From NCBI GenBank assembly GCA_017541205.1, contig JAFXZO010000111.1, forward strand, positions 1-60,558: a DNA stretch of 60,558 nucleotides, in the 5' to 3' direction. A model generated the notes under the pieces. That model was not told the origin of the DNA. It searched no databases and worked only from the letters and a program-made list of their open reading frames with translations. Shown one piece after another: positions 8,398-17,290 of the stretch. A program made the translations under genes and the position numbers. Source of the stretch: Clostridia bacterium. GTDB taxonomy: Bacteria; Bacillota; Clostridia; Christensenellales; Aristaeellaceae. Position 1 is the first letter of the stretch; the number at the start of each line of letters is the position of its first letter.

Positions 8398-9585
8398 TTG
8401 AAGAAACGGATCGCATGCTTATCGCTTGTTTTCTTTTTGTTCGGCTTAATATGCCTGGCCTTGCCCGGATCGGTTTCGGGGGAAGATAAAGAAGTCCGCC
8501 TGCTGTGCCTCAATATCGGCAAGGCGGATTGTATGCTTTTGACTTATGGGGATGAGAACTATTTGATCGACACGGGATACGCGCATACCTACGCCGCATT
8601 GAAAACCGCGCTGGAGCAGTTTCAGGTGGAGCGGCTGAACGGCGTGTTTTTGACCCACTGCCACCAGGATCACCAGGGCGGATTAAAAGCGCTGGCCGAG
8701 AGCGGCATTCAGGTGGACGCCTGGTACGCGGCAAAAATCTATTATCATGTAGACGGCGGGATACACGCCGCCGTTCAGGCAGCCGCAATACGCGGCGAAA
8801 AAGTGACCTGGCTGGAAGCGGGGGAGACGATCCCCGTCGGATCAGACGCGTCCTTTGCCGTGCTTGGTCCGATCAGGGTGGATGAAGAAAATGAAAACAA
8901 CAATTCTCTTGTTATGCGTTTTTCTTCTCCAGCCGGCAGCATCCTGCTTTCCGGAGACATGAAAAAAGACGAAACGGACAGCATCCTTGCGGCGGGCGGA
9001 TTCACATCTTGTGATTTATTCAAGGTGGGGCACCACGGAGACAATAAATCCGCAACCAAGGATATGCTCCGGATCGTAAAGCCGAAGGCCGCCGTCATCA
9101 TGACCGACAGCCGAGAGGAAGCGGACACGCCCGCGCCATCCCTCCTGTCGAATCTTGCGGATTTAGGCTGCGCCGTTTATGTGACCCAGAATGCGCACGA
9201 CGCCTTCCTCTTTACCCTGCGCGGCGGCGAAATCATATCCGTGCTCGACGTTGAATGGGATCATGTGCCAAGCCGGACAGAGGGCTTGCAAATATCAATC
9301 GATCTGGATAATGATACGCTGAGCGTGGTCAATACGGGCAAGATGGACGTGCAATTAGAAAACTGCATTCTGTATTCTTCCAAGGGGGACGAGACGCTTA
9401 TCATTCCCAGCATGGATCTGAAAGCCGGGAAAACCTTTGTGATCGGCACGCGAAAATCGGAAGGACAGATCGATTGTTTCTGGGATACCAAACGGGTATG
9501 GAATCGAACCAAGCTGGACACAGCCATTCTCTATGATGCCTATGGGCGCATCCTGGCCGTCACCAATAACGGGATGCCGGAATAA
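8398..9585 (+). CDS. Secreted ComEC-like metallo-beta-lactamase-fold hydrolase with lamin-tail-like domain
   Basis: A signal peptide of about 28 residues (KKR, hydrophobic core, SVSG) is followed by an MBL domain of the ComEC/Rec2 C-terminal type. Its metal motif is THCHQDH (H87, H89, D91, H92), with later SGD and VGHHGD motifs. The C-terminal ~110 residues (from about LQISIDLDNDTLSVVNTG) resemble a lamin-tail beta-sandwich, common in secreted nucleases. The protein is soluble and lacks the ComEC channel, so it is probably an extracellular nuclease or phosphodiesterase rather than an uptake protein. The TTG at 8398 is chosen as start because GGGAGG lies 8 bases upstream. An extended -10 TGCTATACT is near 8355. 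Confidence 0.8.
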   Translation: MKKRIACLSLVFFLFGLICLALPGSVSGEDKEVRLLCLNIGKADCMLLTYGDENYLIDTGYAHTYAALKTALEQFQVERLNGVFLTHCHQDHQGGLKALAESGIQVDAWYAAKIYYHVDGGIHAAVQAAAIRGEKVTWLEAGETIPVGSDASFAVLGPIRVDEENENNNSLVMRFSSPAGSILLSGDMKKDETDSILAAGGFTSCDLFKVGHHGDNKSATKDMLRIVKPKAAVIMTDSREEADTPAPSLLSNLADLGCAVYVTQNAHDAFLFTLRGGEIISVLDVEWDHVPSRTEGLQISIDLDNDTLSVVNTGKMDVQLENCILYSSKGDETLIIPSMDLKAGKTFVIGTRKSEGQIDCFWDTKRVWNRTKLDTAILYDAYGRILAVTNNGMPE

Positions 9586-9697
9586 GATGATAGGGGTGAG
9601 CGGCTTGCCGGTCATCCAAGATCATTGACGCGGCGGCCTGCCGCCAGGCTGTGTTTTTCTTCCCGGGCAGCGGGCCGACGCAAGGGAGGAATCCAGC

Positions 9698-10324
9698 ATG
9701 AATCCAATCCGTCATCCACTGCCCTGCGGCTGCGGAAGCAAAGGCAGGGATTATCACCCCAGGCCGGAACCCTTTCAGCCGCCCCCGAAAAACGGCCCTG
9801 ATTGCTGCGGCGGATACTTGATGCAGCGCGTGATCGCCTTTGGACGGCTGTACCGCCGCAAAGCCTGCTATCCGATATGCTTAAGCTGCCTGCCGTCCCA
9901 AGCCAGGCCGCCGTTTACCGTGATGGAAGCAACCCCCTGTGGCTTGCCCAGGTGGGAAGAAGGCGCAAGGCGTGATAGGCGGGGCATGACGCTGCTCGTT
10001 ACCGTTCCTTTGCAGGCGCGGGTACGGGACCAAACGGGCTGTATGTACGTCGTTTCAACGCAGATCGAAGAAGAATTGACGCTGCGGTACGCCTGCCAGC
10101 CGGCGGAATACTGGCGCGGACAGCCTTTCGTGCAGGCCGCCGTGCGCCTGGCCGGCCGCGCGTGCCCCTGCGATGGAAGCGAATGTGAAATCCCGCTCGA
10201 GGTTTCGCTGGAAGGATATATGCTCTCGACCTGCATGGTGAATCCGCCATTTTCATCCTCCTGCCCGCCGCCTGACCGGCCGTGGTATCCGCCGCCGATC
10301 GGATACGGCGCGGATTGCTGGTAA
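9698..10324 (+). CDS. Cys- and Pro-rich protein, possible spore coat or exosporium protein
   Basis: I do not recognise a named family. The 208-residue product has 16 cysteines, a Pro-rich N-terminus with CGCG and PDCCGG clusters, and a Pro-rich tail ending in CW. The middle (about residues 97-175) reads like a beta-rich domain: MTLLVTVPLQARVRDQTGC, then IEEELTLRY, then FVQAAVRLAG. It has no signal peptide or membrane segment. AGGGAGG lies just before the ATG, and a terminator follows at 10327, so it looks like a single-gene unit. The composition resembles disulfide-linked coat proteins, and the window holds other sporulation genes; the role is inferred. Confidence 0.6.
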   Translation: MNPIRHPLPCGCGSKGRDYHPRPEPFQPPPKNGPDCCGGYLMQRVIAFGRLYRRKACYPICLSCLPSQARPPFTVMEATPCGLPRWEEGARRDRRGMTLLVTVPLQARVRDQTGCMYVVSTQIEEELTLRYACQPAEYWRGQPFVQAAVRLAGRACPCDGSECEIPLEVSLEGYMLSTCMVNPPFSSSCPPPDRPWYPPPIGYGADCW

Positions 10325-10326
10325 AA

Positions 10327-10382
10327 AAACAGGAAGCGCATCGCACCTGATAAAGGCGATGCAGCTTCCTTCTTTTTTTATT
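10327..10382. terminator. Bidirectional hairpin terminator
   Basis: Arms around AGGAAGCGCATCGC and GCGATGCAGCTTCCT are flanked by A7 and T7 runs. It serves the convergent genes ending at 10324 (+) and 10386 (-). Confidence 0.85.
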
Positions 10383-10385
10383 TGA

Positions 10386-11033
10386 TTAAAAATGCAGCGT
10401 GAGCTGAACCAGTTCATCCGGCGCTGAAATAAGCCGGCCGGCGCCGTTTGAAACCAGCTCTTCCCTTGGCCGATAGCCCCACAGCACGCCCACGGTCGCC
10501 ATACCGGCGGCGTTTCCGCATTGCATATCCGTGGCCGTATCGCCTACATACCAGCATTCCTGCGGAAGGACGTTCATGCGGCGCGCCAGAATGAGCGCGC
10601 CTTGAGGATCAGGCTTCAGCCTGATTCCTTCCTGACGGCCCAGGATCTCGGCAAAGGAAACTTCCGGGAAATAGTGATGAAGCACGTTTTCCGCGTCGGA
10701 CTGATCCTTGTTGGTGAGCACGGAAAGGAGCAGGCCGTTTTCATGCAGACGCAGGAGCATCTCTGTTACGCCCTGAAACGGGACGGAATTCACCTGGCTG
10801 TTTTGCGCGTAATCTTGTTTATAAGCGTTCAATACCTGATCGAACATTTCCCTGCGCTCTCCGATCACGCGCTCCGTCAGCTTCAGCACGCCGTTTCCAA
10901 CCTTATACTTATATTCTTCTTCCGGAAAAACGGGCAGGCCAAACCGCTTCAGCGTCCTGTTCATGGCGGCGGCGATATCCGGCAGCGAATGGATCAGCGT
11001 GCCGTCCAAATCAAAAATCACGGCTTTTTTCAA
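10386..11033 (-). CDS. HAD-family phosphatase, phosphoglycolate phosphatase-like
   Basis: The protein is 215 residues, the usual length for the Gph/PpaX group. Motif I FDLDGTLIHS carries the nucleophilic Asp. Motif II is VLTNKDQ, the motif III lysine lies in RLKPDP, and motif IV is YVGDTATDMQCG. A helical cap (residues ~15-80) suits small phosphate monoesters; the substrate cannot be told from sequence. A TTG at 11033 is the likely start, with AAGGAGG about 12 bases upstream. A longer frame to 11144 runs through the divergent gene's leader and lacks family similarity. It lies head to head with the BofC-like gene. Confidence 0.8.
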   Translation of the reverse strand: MKKAVIFDLDGTLIHSLPDIAAAMNRTLKRFGLPVFPEEEYKYKVGNGVLKLTERVIGERREMFDQVLNAYKQDYAQNSQVNSVPFQGVTEMLLRLHENGLLLSVLTNKDQSDAENVLHHYFPEVSFAEILGRQEGIRLKPDPQGALILARRMNVLPQECWYVGDTATDMQCGNAAGMATVGVLWGYRPREELVSNGAGRLISAPDELVQLTLHF

Positions 11034-11124
11034 TAGAAATAGACGCCTCCTTTTCGCGATGATTGTAACACAGGTATGGTTTTTCCGCAAGAAGGGCAAG
11101 CTAAGGAAAAAGGAGGAAGACAGC

Positions 11125-11694
11125 ATGAGAGCGTACCGTTTCAAGCGGTTTTTGAAAGCGATGGCGATCCTTTTTGCCGCGCTCGCGGTGTATTTTTACG
11201 CGAACCATCCGGCGCAGGCCCCGGTCGATCCTGGCGCGGCTGATCCGGAAAGCACCCAGGTCCCGTCCGCGAGCGTCTTGAATCAAAGCGATCGGGTGAC
11301 GGCCGGCTGCGATATCCTGCAAACAATGGGTTTTTCCCGCTGCGGTCACAGCGTAACCAGGCGGATCGAAACGCCAAATCATCTGATCGGCGCGGATTTT
11401 GCCGCGGTACAAGCCTATTATGAGCTTTGGCAGATCGACAGCTTTTCCAAAGACCATATCGCCATGAGCCGGGAAATCCCTTTGTTTTGCCCGATGCATA
11501 CCGTGATCTCCGTGGATGACGCGGGAAACGCGGTTCTCTGCCAAAATATGTATGGGGATGGGATGGCGATCATAAAAACGACCGATTTATCGATCGATCA
11601 ATTCGATGCGGAAACGCGGGAAGCGCTGCTGCTCGGGATCGGGTTTGACAGCCAGACGGACGCCGAGGTTTATCTGAATGGGCTAAGTTCATAA
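11125..11694 (+). CDS. Membrane-anchored protein with BofC-like C-terminal domain
   Basis: The protein is 189 residues. An N-terminal anchor (FLKAMAILFAALAVYFYA) is followed by a short Pro-rich linker and an exported domain. The end of the protein (HTVISVDDAGNAVLCQNMYGD through FDAETREALLLGIGFDSQTDAEVYLNGL) follows the pattern of the BofC C-terminal domain. BofC helps control SigK activation between forespore and mother cell in Bacillus. The middle is divergent, and I rate BofC only as the best guess. AGGAGG lies 8 bases before the ATG. The next gene, a VanY peptidase, starts 78 bases downstream on the same strand. Confidence 0.6.
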   Translation: MRAYRFKRFLKAMAILFAALAVYFYANHPAQAPVDPGAADPESTQVPSASVLNQSDRVTAGCDILQTMGFSRCGHSVTRRIETPNHLIGADFAAVQAYYELWQIDSFSKDHIAMSREIPLFCPMHTVISVDDAGNAVLCQNMYGDGMAIIKTTDLSIDQFDAETREALLLGIGFDSQTDAEVYLNGLSS

Positions 11695-11772
11695 ACTGCC
11701 GCGGCGCGCCGCATTGACACACAGGGCAAAAAACGGTATAATCTCCCTGCAATCAAACGCTGGGAGGGCCGT

Positions 11773-12873
11773 ATGCCGCAAAAGCATGGAACGCGAGGAC
11801 GAAAAAAACGCTCCCCGTATCTGTTTATGATCCTGGCCGCCATTCTGATGACCGCGCTGGTCATCGTCGGCGCAAGGGCAATGAACGCGTGGAACCTGTA
11901 TGAAACGGAGGCCGCCGTTACGCCGACTCCTTCTTCGACCGTTCGGCCGATCAGCGTAACGCCCGATCCGAACCGCGCAACGCCCGCCCCGACGAATACG
12001 CCGGCGCCGACCCCATCGCCGGTGCCGACCGCAACGCCCAGCGTGCTGAGCGTAGGATCCCAGGGCCAGATGGTGAAAGACCTGCAAACGCGGCTGAAAG
12101 AATTGGGCTATTACGAAGGGAATATAGACGGAGATTACGGGAGCGGCACAAAGGCTGCCGTCGAAGCGTTCCAGCAGGTGAACGGCCTGGACGCAGACGG
12201 CATCGCCGGCCAGAAAACGTTGTCCGTGCTTTATTCCGAAAGCGCGCTGCCCAAGCCCGGCCCGGTGGATACCCTGGAAAGCGCGATTCCGCTTTTGGTC
12301 AACAAATGGAATTCTTTGCCCGCGGCATTTGAGCCAAAGGATCTGGTGACGGTCAAAAGCGTAGTGGGCAGCCTGATGACCTATGAGCGCAACGATATTC
12401 AGGGCGTCCGGGAGGCGGCGGAAGCCCTCGCCCGGATGATCCAGGCTGCGATAAACGACGGCGTTTCGCCCTGGAAGCTTCGGGAAGGATACCGCACCAT
12501 TGCCGATCAGCGCCGCATCTTCAACAACCGGGTCAATACGTATATGAAAGAAAACGAATTGACCCGGTCCCAGGCCATCGCGCGAACCAGACAGAGCGTT
12601 GCGGACCCCGGACAGAGCGAACATCATACCGGCCTGGCGTTTGATCTCAACGTGCCGGGACAGTCCTTTGGCGATACCGCGCAATATATATGGCTGAAGC
12701 AGAACTGCTGGGATTACGGCTTCATCATGCGCTATACGGATGAAAAGGACGATATTACCGGCATCGTCGGCGAAGAATGGCACGTAAGATACGTGGGCGT
12801 CAACCACGCCCAGCGCATGCGCGATCTGGATATGTGCCTTGAAGAATACGTGGAATATTTATCCAAGCAATGA
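11773..12873 (+). CDS. VanY-type D-alanyl-D-alanine carboxypeptidase with peptidoglycan-binding domain
   Basis: The 366-residue product has a basic N-terminus, a membrane anchor (residues ~16-34) and a PT-rich linker (50-90). A PG_binding_1 repeat (about 93-153) precedes an M15B/VanY catalytic domain (about 215-360). Zinc and catalytic residues are visible in SEHHTGLAFD (H284, D291) and EEWH (E334/E335, H337). It should trim D-Ala from stem peptides at the outer face of the membrane. GGGAGG precedes the ATG and a terminator follows at 12888. No vanR/S/H/A genes are nearby, so this looks like housekeeping wall remodelling and not glycopeptide resistance. Confidence 0.9.
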   Translation: MPQKHGTRGRKKRSPYLFMILAAILMTALVIVGARAMNAWNLYETEAAVTPTPSSTVRPISVTPDPNRATPAPTNTPAPTPSPVPTATPSVLSVGSQGQMVKDLQTRLKELGYYEGNIDGDYGSGTKAAVEAFQQVNGLDADGIAGQKTLSVLYSESALPKPGPVDTLESAIPLLVNKWNSLPAAFEPKDLVTVKSVVGSLMTYERNDIQGVREAAEALARMIQAAINDGVSPWKLREGYRTIADQRRIFNNRVNTYMKENELTRSQAIARTRQSVADPGQSEHHTGLAFDLNVPGQSFGDTAQYIWLKQNCWDYGFIMRYTDEKDDITGIVGEEWHVRYVGVNHAQRMRDLDMCLEEYVEYLSKQ

Positions 12874-12887
12874 TCTGATTCATGGAG

Positions 12888-12917
12888 CGAAATCCGCACG
12901 GCGGGTTTCTTTTTTAT
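12888..12917 (+). terminator. Intrinsic terminator after vanY-like gene
   Basis: Stem GAAATCCGC / GCGGGTTTC with a 3-base loop, followed by a T6 run. Confidence 0.8.
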
Positions 12918-14974
12918 TGGGCGGGCTTTGCTTCGGTGATGCCGGCGATGCGAAGCATTTCATCGCGAAGATAGGCGCATAGACGCTCTTTTTCTTCATT
13001 GGCGCTGATCTGGGCGTTATAGCGGGTCGGTACGCCGAAGGTTATGGTGCGCTTGCGTTTATTGGCGTAAATGGGAATGAACAGAGGACACTTGCCCGTT
13101 TTGCTGCTGTACATTTGGCCGATCATGGTAAACCCGGTAAAAAACTCGCTGACTCCCTCGCGCATATAGCGGTGATCGGCGGAGGTTTCGGCGTTTTCAG
13201 GAAAAAGGAGGATGTTGTCGCCCGCCTGCATGGAGGTCACGGTTTCGCGGAAGGTCTGCATCAGTTTTCTCGGATTATCGTGATAGACCGGAATGCAGTT
13301 CACGGATTTCATGATCCAAGCCAGGAACGGCGCGCCGAGCTTGCCCATGATTGCGTTCAGCAGCTTTCTGCCTCTTTTCACATTCTGGAACACGCCGTTC
13401 ATCGTTCTGTCCAGAATTTCGTTTTTATCCGTCATTTCATAAGCAACCCAAGGGCGGAACCAGAACGGCACATACAGGGTCGCCACGACGGGGCCGTATA
13501 TTTCCCCGTGGTTGCATACGAATACGCAGGGGATATCTTTATCCAGGCGGACGTTTTCCTTGCCTCGGACTCTGTGATAGCACAAGGGTGTCAATATCCA
13601 AATGATCGCCTTGATGCCGTAGCGCTTCATGCTTTTTTGAACGACGACCCGCTCCAGTTGCTCGCGCAGCGGGACGTTCTCGCCGCCGGATTCCCGGATT
13701 TCCATGTACCGACGAAGCTTTTCCAAGTGCTGGCAGGTCAAGGGGAATTTGACGGTGAACACGATCGCCAAGCCGACCAGGATCAGGGCGGGCAGCGTCA
13801 AAAACGGGCTGAAGGAACGGAAAACCGTATCCCAATCTTTGGGGGAATCCTGAGCAGTGAATAGGCAGATCAGGGTCAGTCCGATCAAAGACACGATCTG
13901 CCCGCCCAGGGAAGAAAGGAGAATGCGCAGCTTCTGCGCCCTATCGATCGCGTCGCCGGGCTCATGGCCGACGGTGAAGGACGCCGCCCGGCGCATATCG
14001 TCCTCCATGCGGATCAAAACCCTTGCGCACACCGTCGCGCCGGCCGTACACAGCGCGAGGGAAATATAGCTGAATACGGAACCGGGCGTATTCAAAAAGA
14101 TGACAAAAAGCACCAGGGCGCACATCCACATCGCCAGGCCGATCATCAACAGAAAATTGGGGTCTGTTTCCCGCGCCGCTTTCCCGCGCAGCACGGCTTC
14201 CGCGGCCAGGCTCGCCGCAAAGGTGCACAGCAGCGCGATGCCCATACATGGGATCAACACGCTCGCCGTCATCGCGATATAGGTAAAGCACAACACCTGG
14301 GTAGCCTGGACCCCGGCGATAACAAACAGCATCATGAATTTATACATTTTATAGGCATGCGCGCCCCGAATGGCTTCCAATTCAGTCCGGTCTTCCCGGG
14401 AAAACGCGCGCGTCCTTTCGTGCATCCGGTCCGGCGGAAAAGATTCCAGGACGCCGCAGAGCAAGTATCCGCCGATGAGCGCCCAAACAGCGCCCCGGCT
14501 CAACGGGCTCGAAAGGAGCAATAATAAAAGCGGCAGAAGGAACAGAACCTGCAAGAAGAGAAAACACAGCAGGCTATTTCCTGTTTTTTTCTGGCTTATC
14601 AGACCTTTATCCATGAAATACCAGGCGAAGACGGGACGCAGCGTGAGGCAGAAAACGATCCCGGCCAGCCGCCAAAAATCTGTGGTATTCAGAGGGATAT
14701 AATAAATTAAATAGAAAAAAAGCAGAATCAGCAGGAAGATGAGAATCGCAGCAAATCCCCTTCGGAAAGCTTTCGGCAAAAGGTTTTCCCGGGCGGGAAG
14801 CAGCATGACGCCGAGCCTCAAAGCCGTTAGGCCCGCCAAATACAACGCGCCTCCCAGGATCGGCATGGAAAGAAGCGCATTGGAAGTCAGCATACAAAAG
14901 AAACAGGAATAAAGCGTTCCGATCGTCAGAAAAGCCCGCACCGAAGGATTCGCTTCCATTTCATGCTGCCGCAA
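12914..14974 (-). CDS. Polytopic membrane protein fused to a PlsC-like acyltransferase
   Basis: The protein is 686 residues. Residues ~1-440 hold about 12 hydrophobic segments with MFS-like spacing, and the last ~230 form a lysophospholipid acyltransferase (PlsC) domain. The layout recalls LplT-Aas-type transporter-acyltransferase fusions that flip and reacylate lysolipids. Motif I is NHGEIYG (about 488-494), where the canonical NHX4D Asp is Gly. Motif III is FPEN instead of FPEG. Either the catalytic set is altered or this is a divergent subfamily. The TTG at 14974 is chosen as start because GGGGAGGAG lies just upstream; a longer frame to 15217 crosses the trigger factor promoter and is not credible. 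Confidence 0.75.
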   Translation of the reverse strand: MRQHEMEANPSVRAFLTIGTLYSCFFCMLTSNALLSMPILGGALYLAGLTALRLGVMLLPARENLLPKAFRRGFAAILIFLLILLFFYLIYYIPLNTTDFWRLAGIVFCLTLRPVFAWYFMDKGLISQKKTGNSLLCFLFLQVLFLLPLLLLLLSSPLSRGAVWALIGGYLLCGVLESFPPDRMHERTRAFSREDRTELEAIRGAHAYKMYKFMMLFVIAGVQATQVLCFTYIAMTASVLIPCMGIALLCTFAASLAAEAVLRGKAARETDPNFLLMIGLAMWMCALVLFVIFLNTPGSVFSYISLALCTAGATVCARVLIRMEDDMRRAASFTVGHEPGDAIDRAQKLRILLSSLGGQIVSLIGLTLICLFTAQDSPKDWDTVFRSFSPFLTLPALILVGLAIVFTVKFPLTCQHLEKLRRYMEIRESGGENVPLREQLERVVVQKSMKRYGIKAIIWILTPLCYHRVRGKENVRLDKDIPCVFVCNHGEIYGPVVATLYVPFWFRPWVAYEMTDKNEILDRTMNGVFQNVKRGRKLLNAIMGKLGAPFLAWIMKSVNCIPVYHDNPRKLMQTFRETVTSMQAGDNILLFPENAETSADHRYMREGVSEFFTGFTMIGQMYSSKTGKCPLFIPIYANKRKRTITFGVPTRYNAQISANEEKERLCAYLRDEMLRIAGITEAKPAQ

Positions 14975-15071
14975 CGCCGTCTCCTCCCCATAATTCCCTA
15001 TTCTGCTTGCTATTGTACCCCTAATTTCCAAAAATCGCAAGTGGGGAGAGGTTTTTGGCGCGGAGTGGTGC

Positions 15072-15100
15072 TTGCATTTCAATAAAAACTGTGTTATTAT
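15072..15100 (+). promoter_or_regulatory. Sigma-A promoter of tig
   Basis: -35 TTGCAT, 17-base spacer, -10 TATTAT, about 70 bases before the tig start. Confidence 0.7.
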
Positions 15101-15170
15101 ATAGGATAGTGCTTTATGCGCTGCATGAAGCGCTTTGAAGTCAACAAGATGAATTTGGAGGGTGTTCCAT

Positions 15171-16553
15171 ATGGGCTGCACGGTTGAAAAAATTTCTGGT
15201 AACCAAGTAAAAATCACGTTCGAGATCGCTTCCGAAAAATTTGACGAAGCGGTTCAGAAGGCATATCTCAAGCTGCGCGGCAGGCTGAATGTGCCCGGCT
15301 TCCGCAAAGGCAAGGCTCCCCGCAAGCTGATCGAAAGCATGTATGGCGAAAACGTATTTTATGACGAAGCCTTTGATATTGTTTTCCCGGACGAATATGA
15401 AGCCGCTGTGAAGGAAAACAGCCTGCAGGTGGTTGACCGCCCCGAAGTGGACGCGCTGGATCAGATCGGCGTCGGCAAGGACCTGAAATTCTCCGTCAAG
15501 GTGTTTGTGAAGCCCGAGGTGGAGCTTGGCAATTACAAGGGCCTCAAAGCCACGAAGTACGTCCATCAGGTGACGAGCGAAGAGATCGACGCCCGTATTC
15601 AGGAAGACGTCGATAAGGCCACCACCATGGCGGATGTGACCGACCGCGCCGTGGAAAACGGCGACAGCGTGAACCTCAATTATCTGGGCACTGTGGACGG
15701 CGTTGCCTTTGAAGGCGGCACCGCGGAAAACCAGACCTTAGTGATCGGCTCCGGCCACTTTATCCCCGGCTTTGAAGAGCAGATGATCGGCATGCAGATC
15801 GGCGAGGAAAAAGACCTGAACGTGAAATTCCCCGAAGAATACCATGCCGAGAATTTGAAGGGCAAGGACGCCGTCTTCCATGTGAAGGTAAACGGCATCC
15901 AGGCCAAGGTGACGCCCGCCCTGGACGATGATTTCGCCGCTGACGTGAGCGAATTTGATACCTTCGCCGAATACCGCGAAAGCATCGAAAAGGAATTGAC
16001 CGAACGCGCCAAAAAGAACGCGGATACGCAGCTGGAAAACGAGCTGGTTCAGCAGGCGGTCGACGCCGCGGACTGCGACATCCCCGAAGCCATGATCGAT
16101 GACGAAATCGACGTCATGATGCGCGAAATGAAGCTCCGCATGATGTATCAGGGCCTGAAGTTTGAGGATTATCTCAAGTACACCGGCCAGAGCGAAGACC
16201 AGGTGAAGGAAATGTACAAGCCCGAAGCCAAAAACCGCGTGAAGATGCAGCTGGTGCTGGAAGCGCTCGTCAAGGCCGAGGGCATTGAGCCCACGGAAGA
16301 AGAAGTGGAAAAGGTCACCGCCGACGAAGCCAAGCGCTCCGGCCGCGATGTGGAAGAATTCAAGAAGGGCCTCAACGACCGCCAGAAGGAATACCTGAAG
16401 GAAAACGCCGCCATTCGCAAGGTGGTCGATCTGATCGTCGCCAGCGCAAACGTCGAAGAAAAGGACGAAAGCGAGCGCGTGGACGCCGCGGATACCCTGA
16501 AGGCTGTGGAAGAAGCGGTGGAAAACGCAGGGCTGGACAAAGAAGAAGAATAA
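15171..16553 (+). CDS. tig: Trigger factor
   Basis: The protein is 460 residues and matches the three-domain ribosome-bound chaperone. The N-terminal ribosome-binding domain carries [12 protein letters not shown] (canonical signature). A FKBP-type peptidyl-prolyl isomerase domain follows (about 150-245; [25 protein letters not shown]), then the helical C-terminal chaperone arms. ATG 15171 is chosen because GGAGG lies 9 bases upstream; the in-frame GTG at 15162 overlaps that spacing. The tail is acidic and Lys/Glu-rich. It heads a tig-clpP-clpX cluster, a conserved order linking folding of nascent chains to ATP-dependent proteolysis. Confidence 0.97.
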   Translation: MGCTVEKISGNQVKITFEIASEKFDEAVQKAYLKLRGRLNVPGFRKGKAPRKLIESMYGENVFYDEAFDIVFPDEYEAAVKENSLQVVDRPEVDALDQIGVGKDLKFSVKVFVKPEVELGNYKGLKATKYVHQVTSEEIDARIQEDVDKATTMADVTDRAVENGDSVNLNYLGTVDGVAFEGGTAENQTLVIGSGHFIPGFEEQMIGMQIGEEKDLNVKFPEEYHAENLKGKDAVFHVKVNGIQAKVTPALDDDFAADVSEFDTFAEYRESIEKELTERAKKNADTQLENELVQQAVDAADCDIPEAMIDDEIDVMMREMKLRMMYQGLKFEDYLKYTGQSEDQVKEMYKPEAKNRVKMQLVLEALVKAEGIEPTEEEVEKVTADEAKRSGRDVEEFKKGLNDRQKEYLKENAAIRKVVDLIVASANVEEKDESERVDAADTLKAVEEAVENAGLDKEEE

Positions 16554-16690
16554 CGCCCTTTGAAAAGCAGGCGCGCGGAATAAACCAAGCCGCTTTGTCA
16601 TATCCTATGAAGGACCTGCCTCGCCGCCCTATGTGCGGCGGGGTCTGCCTTACCAGGAGGGCGGGAGGAAAACAGGAGGAAACTAAACCG

Positions 16691-17278
16691 ATGTCTTTGA
16701 TCCCTTATGTGGTAGAACAGACCGTGCACGGCGAAAGATCATACGATATTTATTCCCGCTTGCTCAAGGACCGGGTCGTGTTCCTTGGCAGCGCGATCGA
16801 CGATCAGGTTGCCAACGCGGTCGTTGCTCAGTTGCTGTTCCTGGAAACGGATAACCCGGACGCGGATATCAACCTGTATATCAACAGCCCGGGCGGCTCC
16901 GTGACCGCGGGCATGGCGATCTTTGATACCATGAATTATATCAAGTGCCCGGTGCGTACGGTTTGCATCGGCATGGCTGCGTCCATGGGCGCGTTTTTGC
17001 TGATGGCGGGCGAAAAAGGCAAGCGCCTGGCTCTTCCCAACAGCGAAGTCATGATCCATCAGCCTTCCGGCGGCGCGTCCGGCCAATCCACGGATGTGAC
17101 CATTCACGCAGAATGGCTGCTGCGCACCAAAAACAAAATGAACGGCCTGATGGCCAAGATGACCGGACAGCCCCTGGAAAAAATCGCGCACGACGTAGAG
17201 AGAGACTATTTCATGTCCGCCCAGGAAGCGCTGGAATACGGCATCATCGACGAAATCTATCAGCCCCGTCAGAAATAA
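16691..17278 (+). CDS. clpP: ATP-dependent Clp protease proteolytic subunit
   Basis: The protein is 195 residues. The catalytic triad is at the canonical positions: S98 in GMAASMG, H123 in MIHQP and D172 in ERDYFM. The N-terminus [10 protein letters not shown] is the usual mature end, so little or no propeptide is predicted. It forms the 14-mer proteolytic chamber that docks ClpX. AGGAGG lies 11 bases before the ATG. clpX follows 12 bases downstream and is surely co-transcribed. The 137-base gap after tig contains a possible GGCGGGGTC-type hairpin but no T run. Confidence 0.98.
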   Translation: MSLIPYVVEQTVHGERSYDIYSRLLKDRVVFLGSAIDDQVANAVVAQLLFLETDNPDADINLYINSPGGSVTAGMAIFDTMNYIKCPVRTVCIGMAASMGAFLLMAGEKGKRLALPNSEVMIHQPSGGASGQSTDVTIHAEWLLRTKNKMNGLMAKMTGQPLEKIAHDVERDYFMSAQEALEYGIIDEIYQPRQK

Positions 17279-17290
17279 GTAGAGGTAAAC

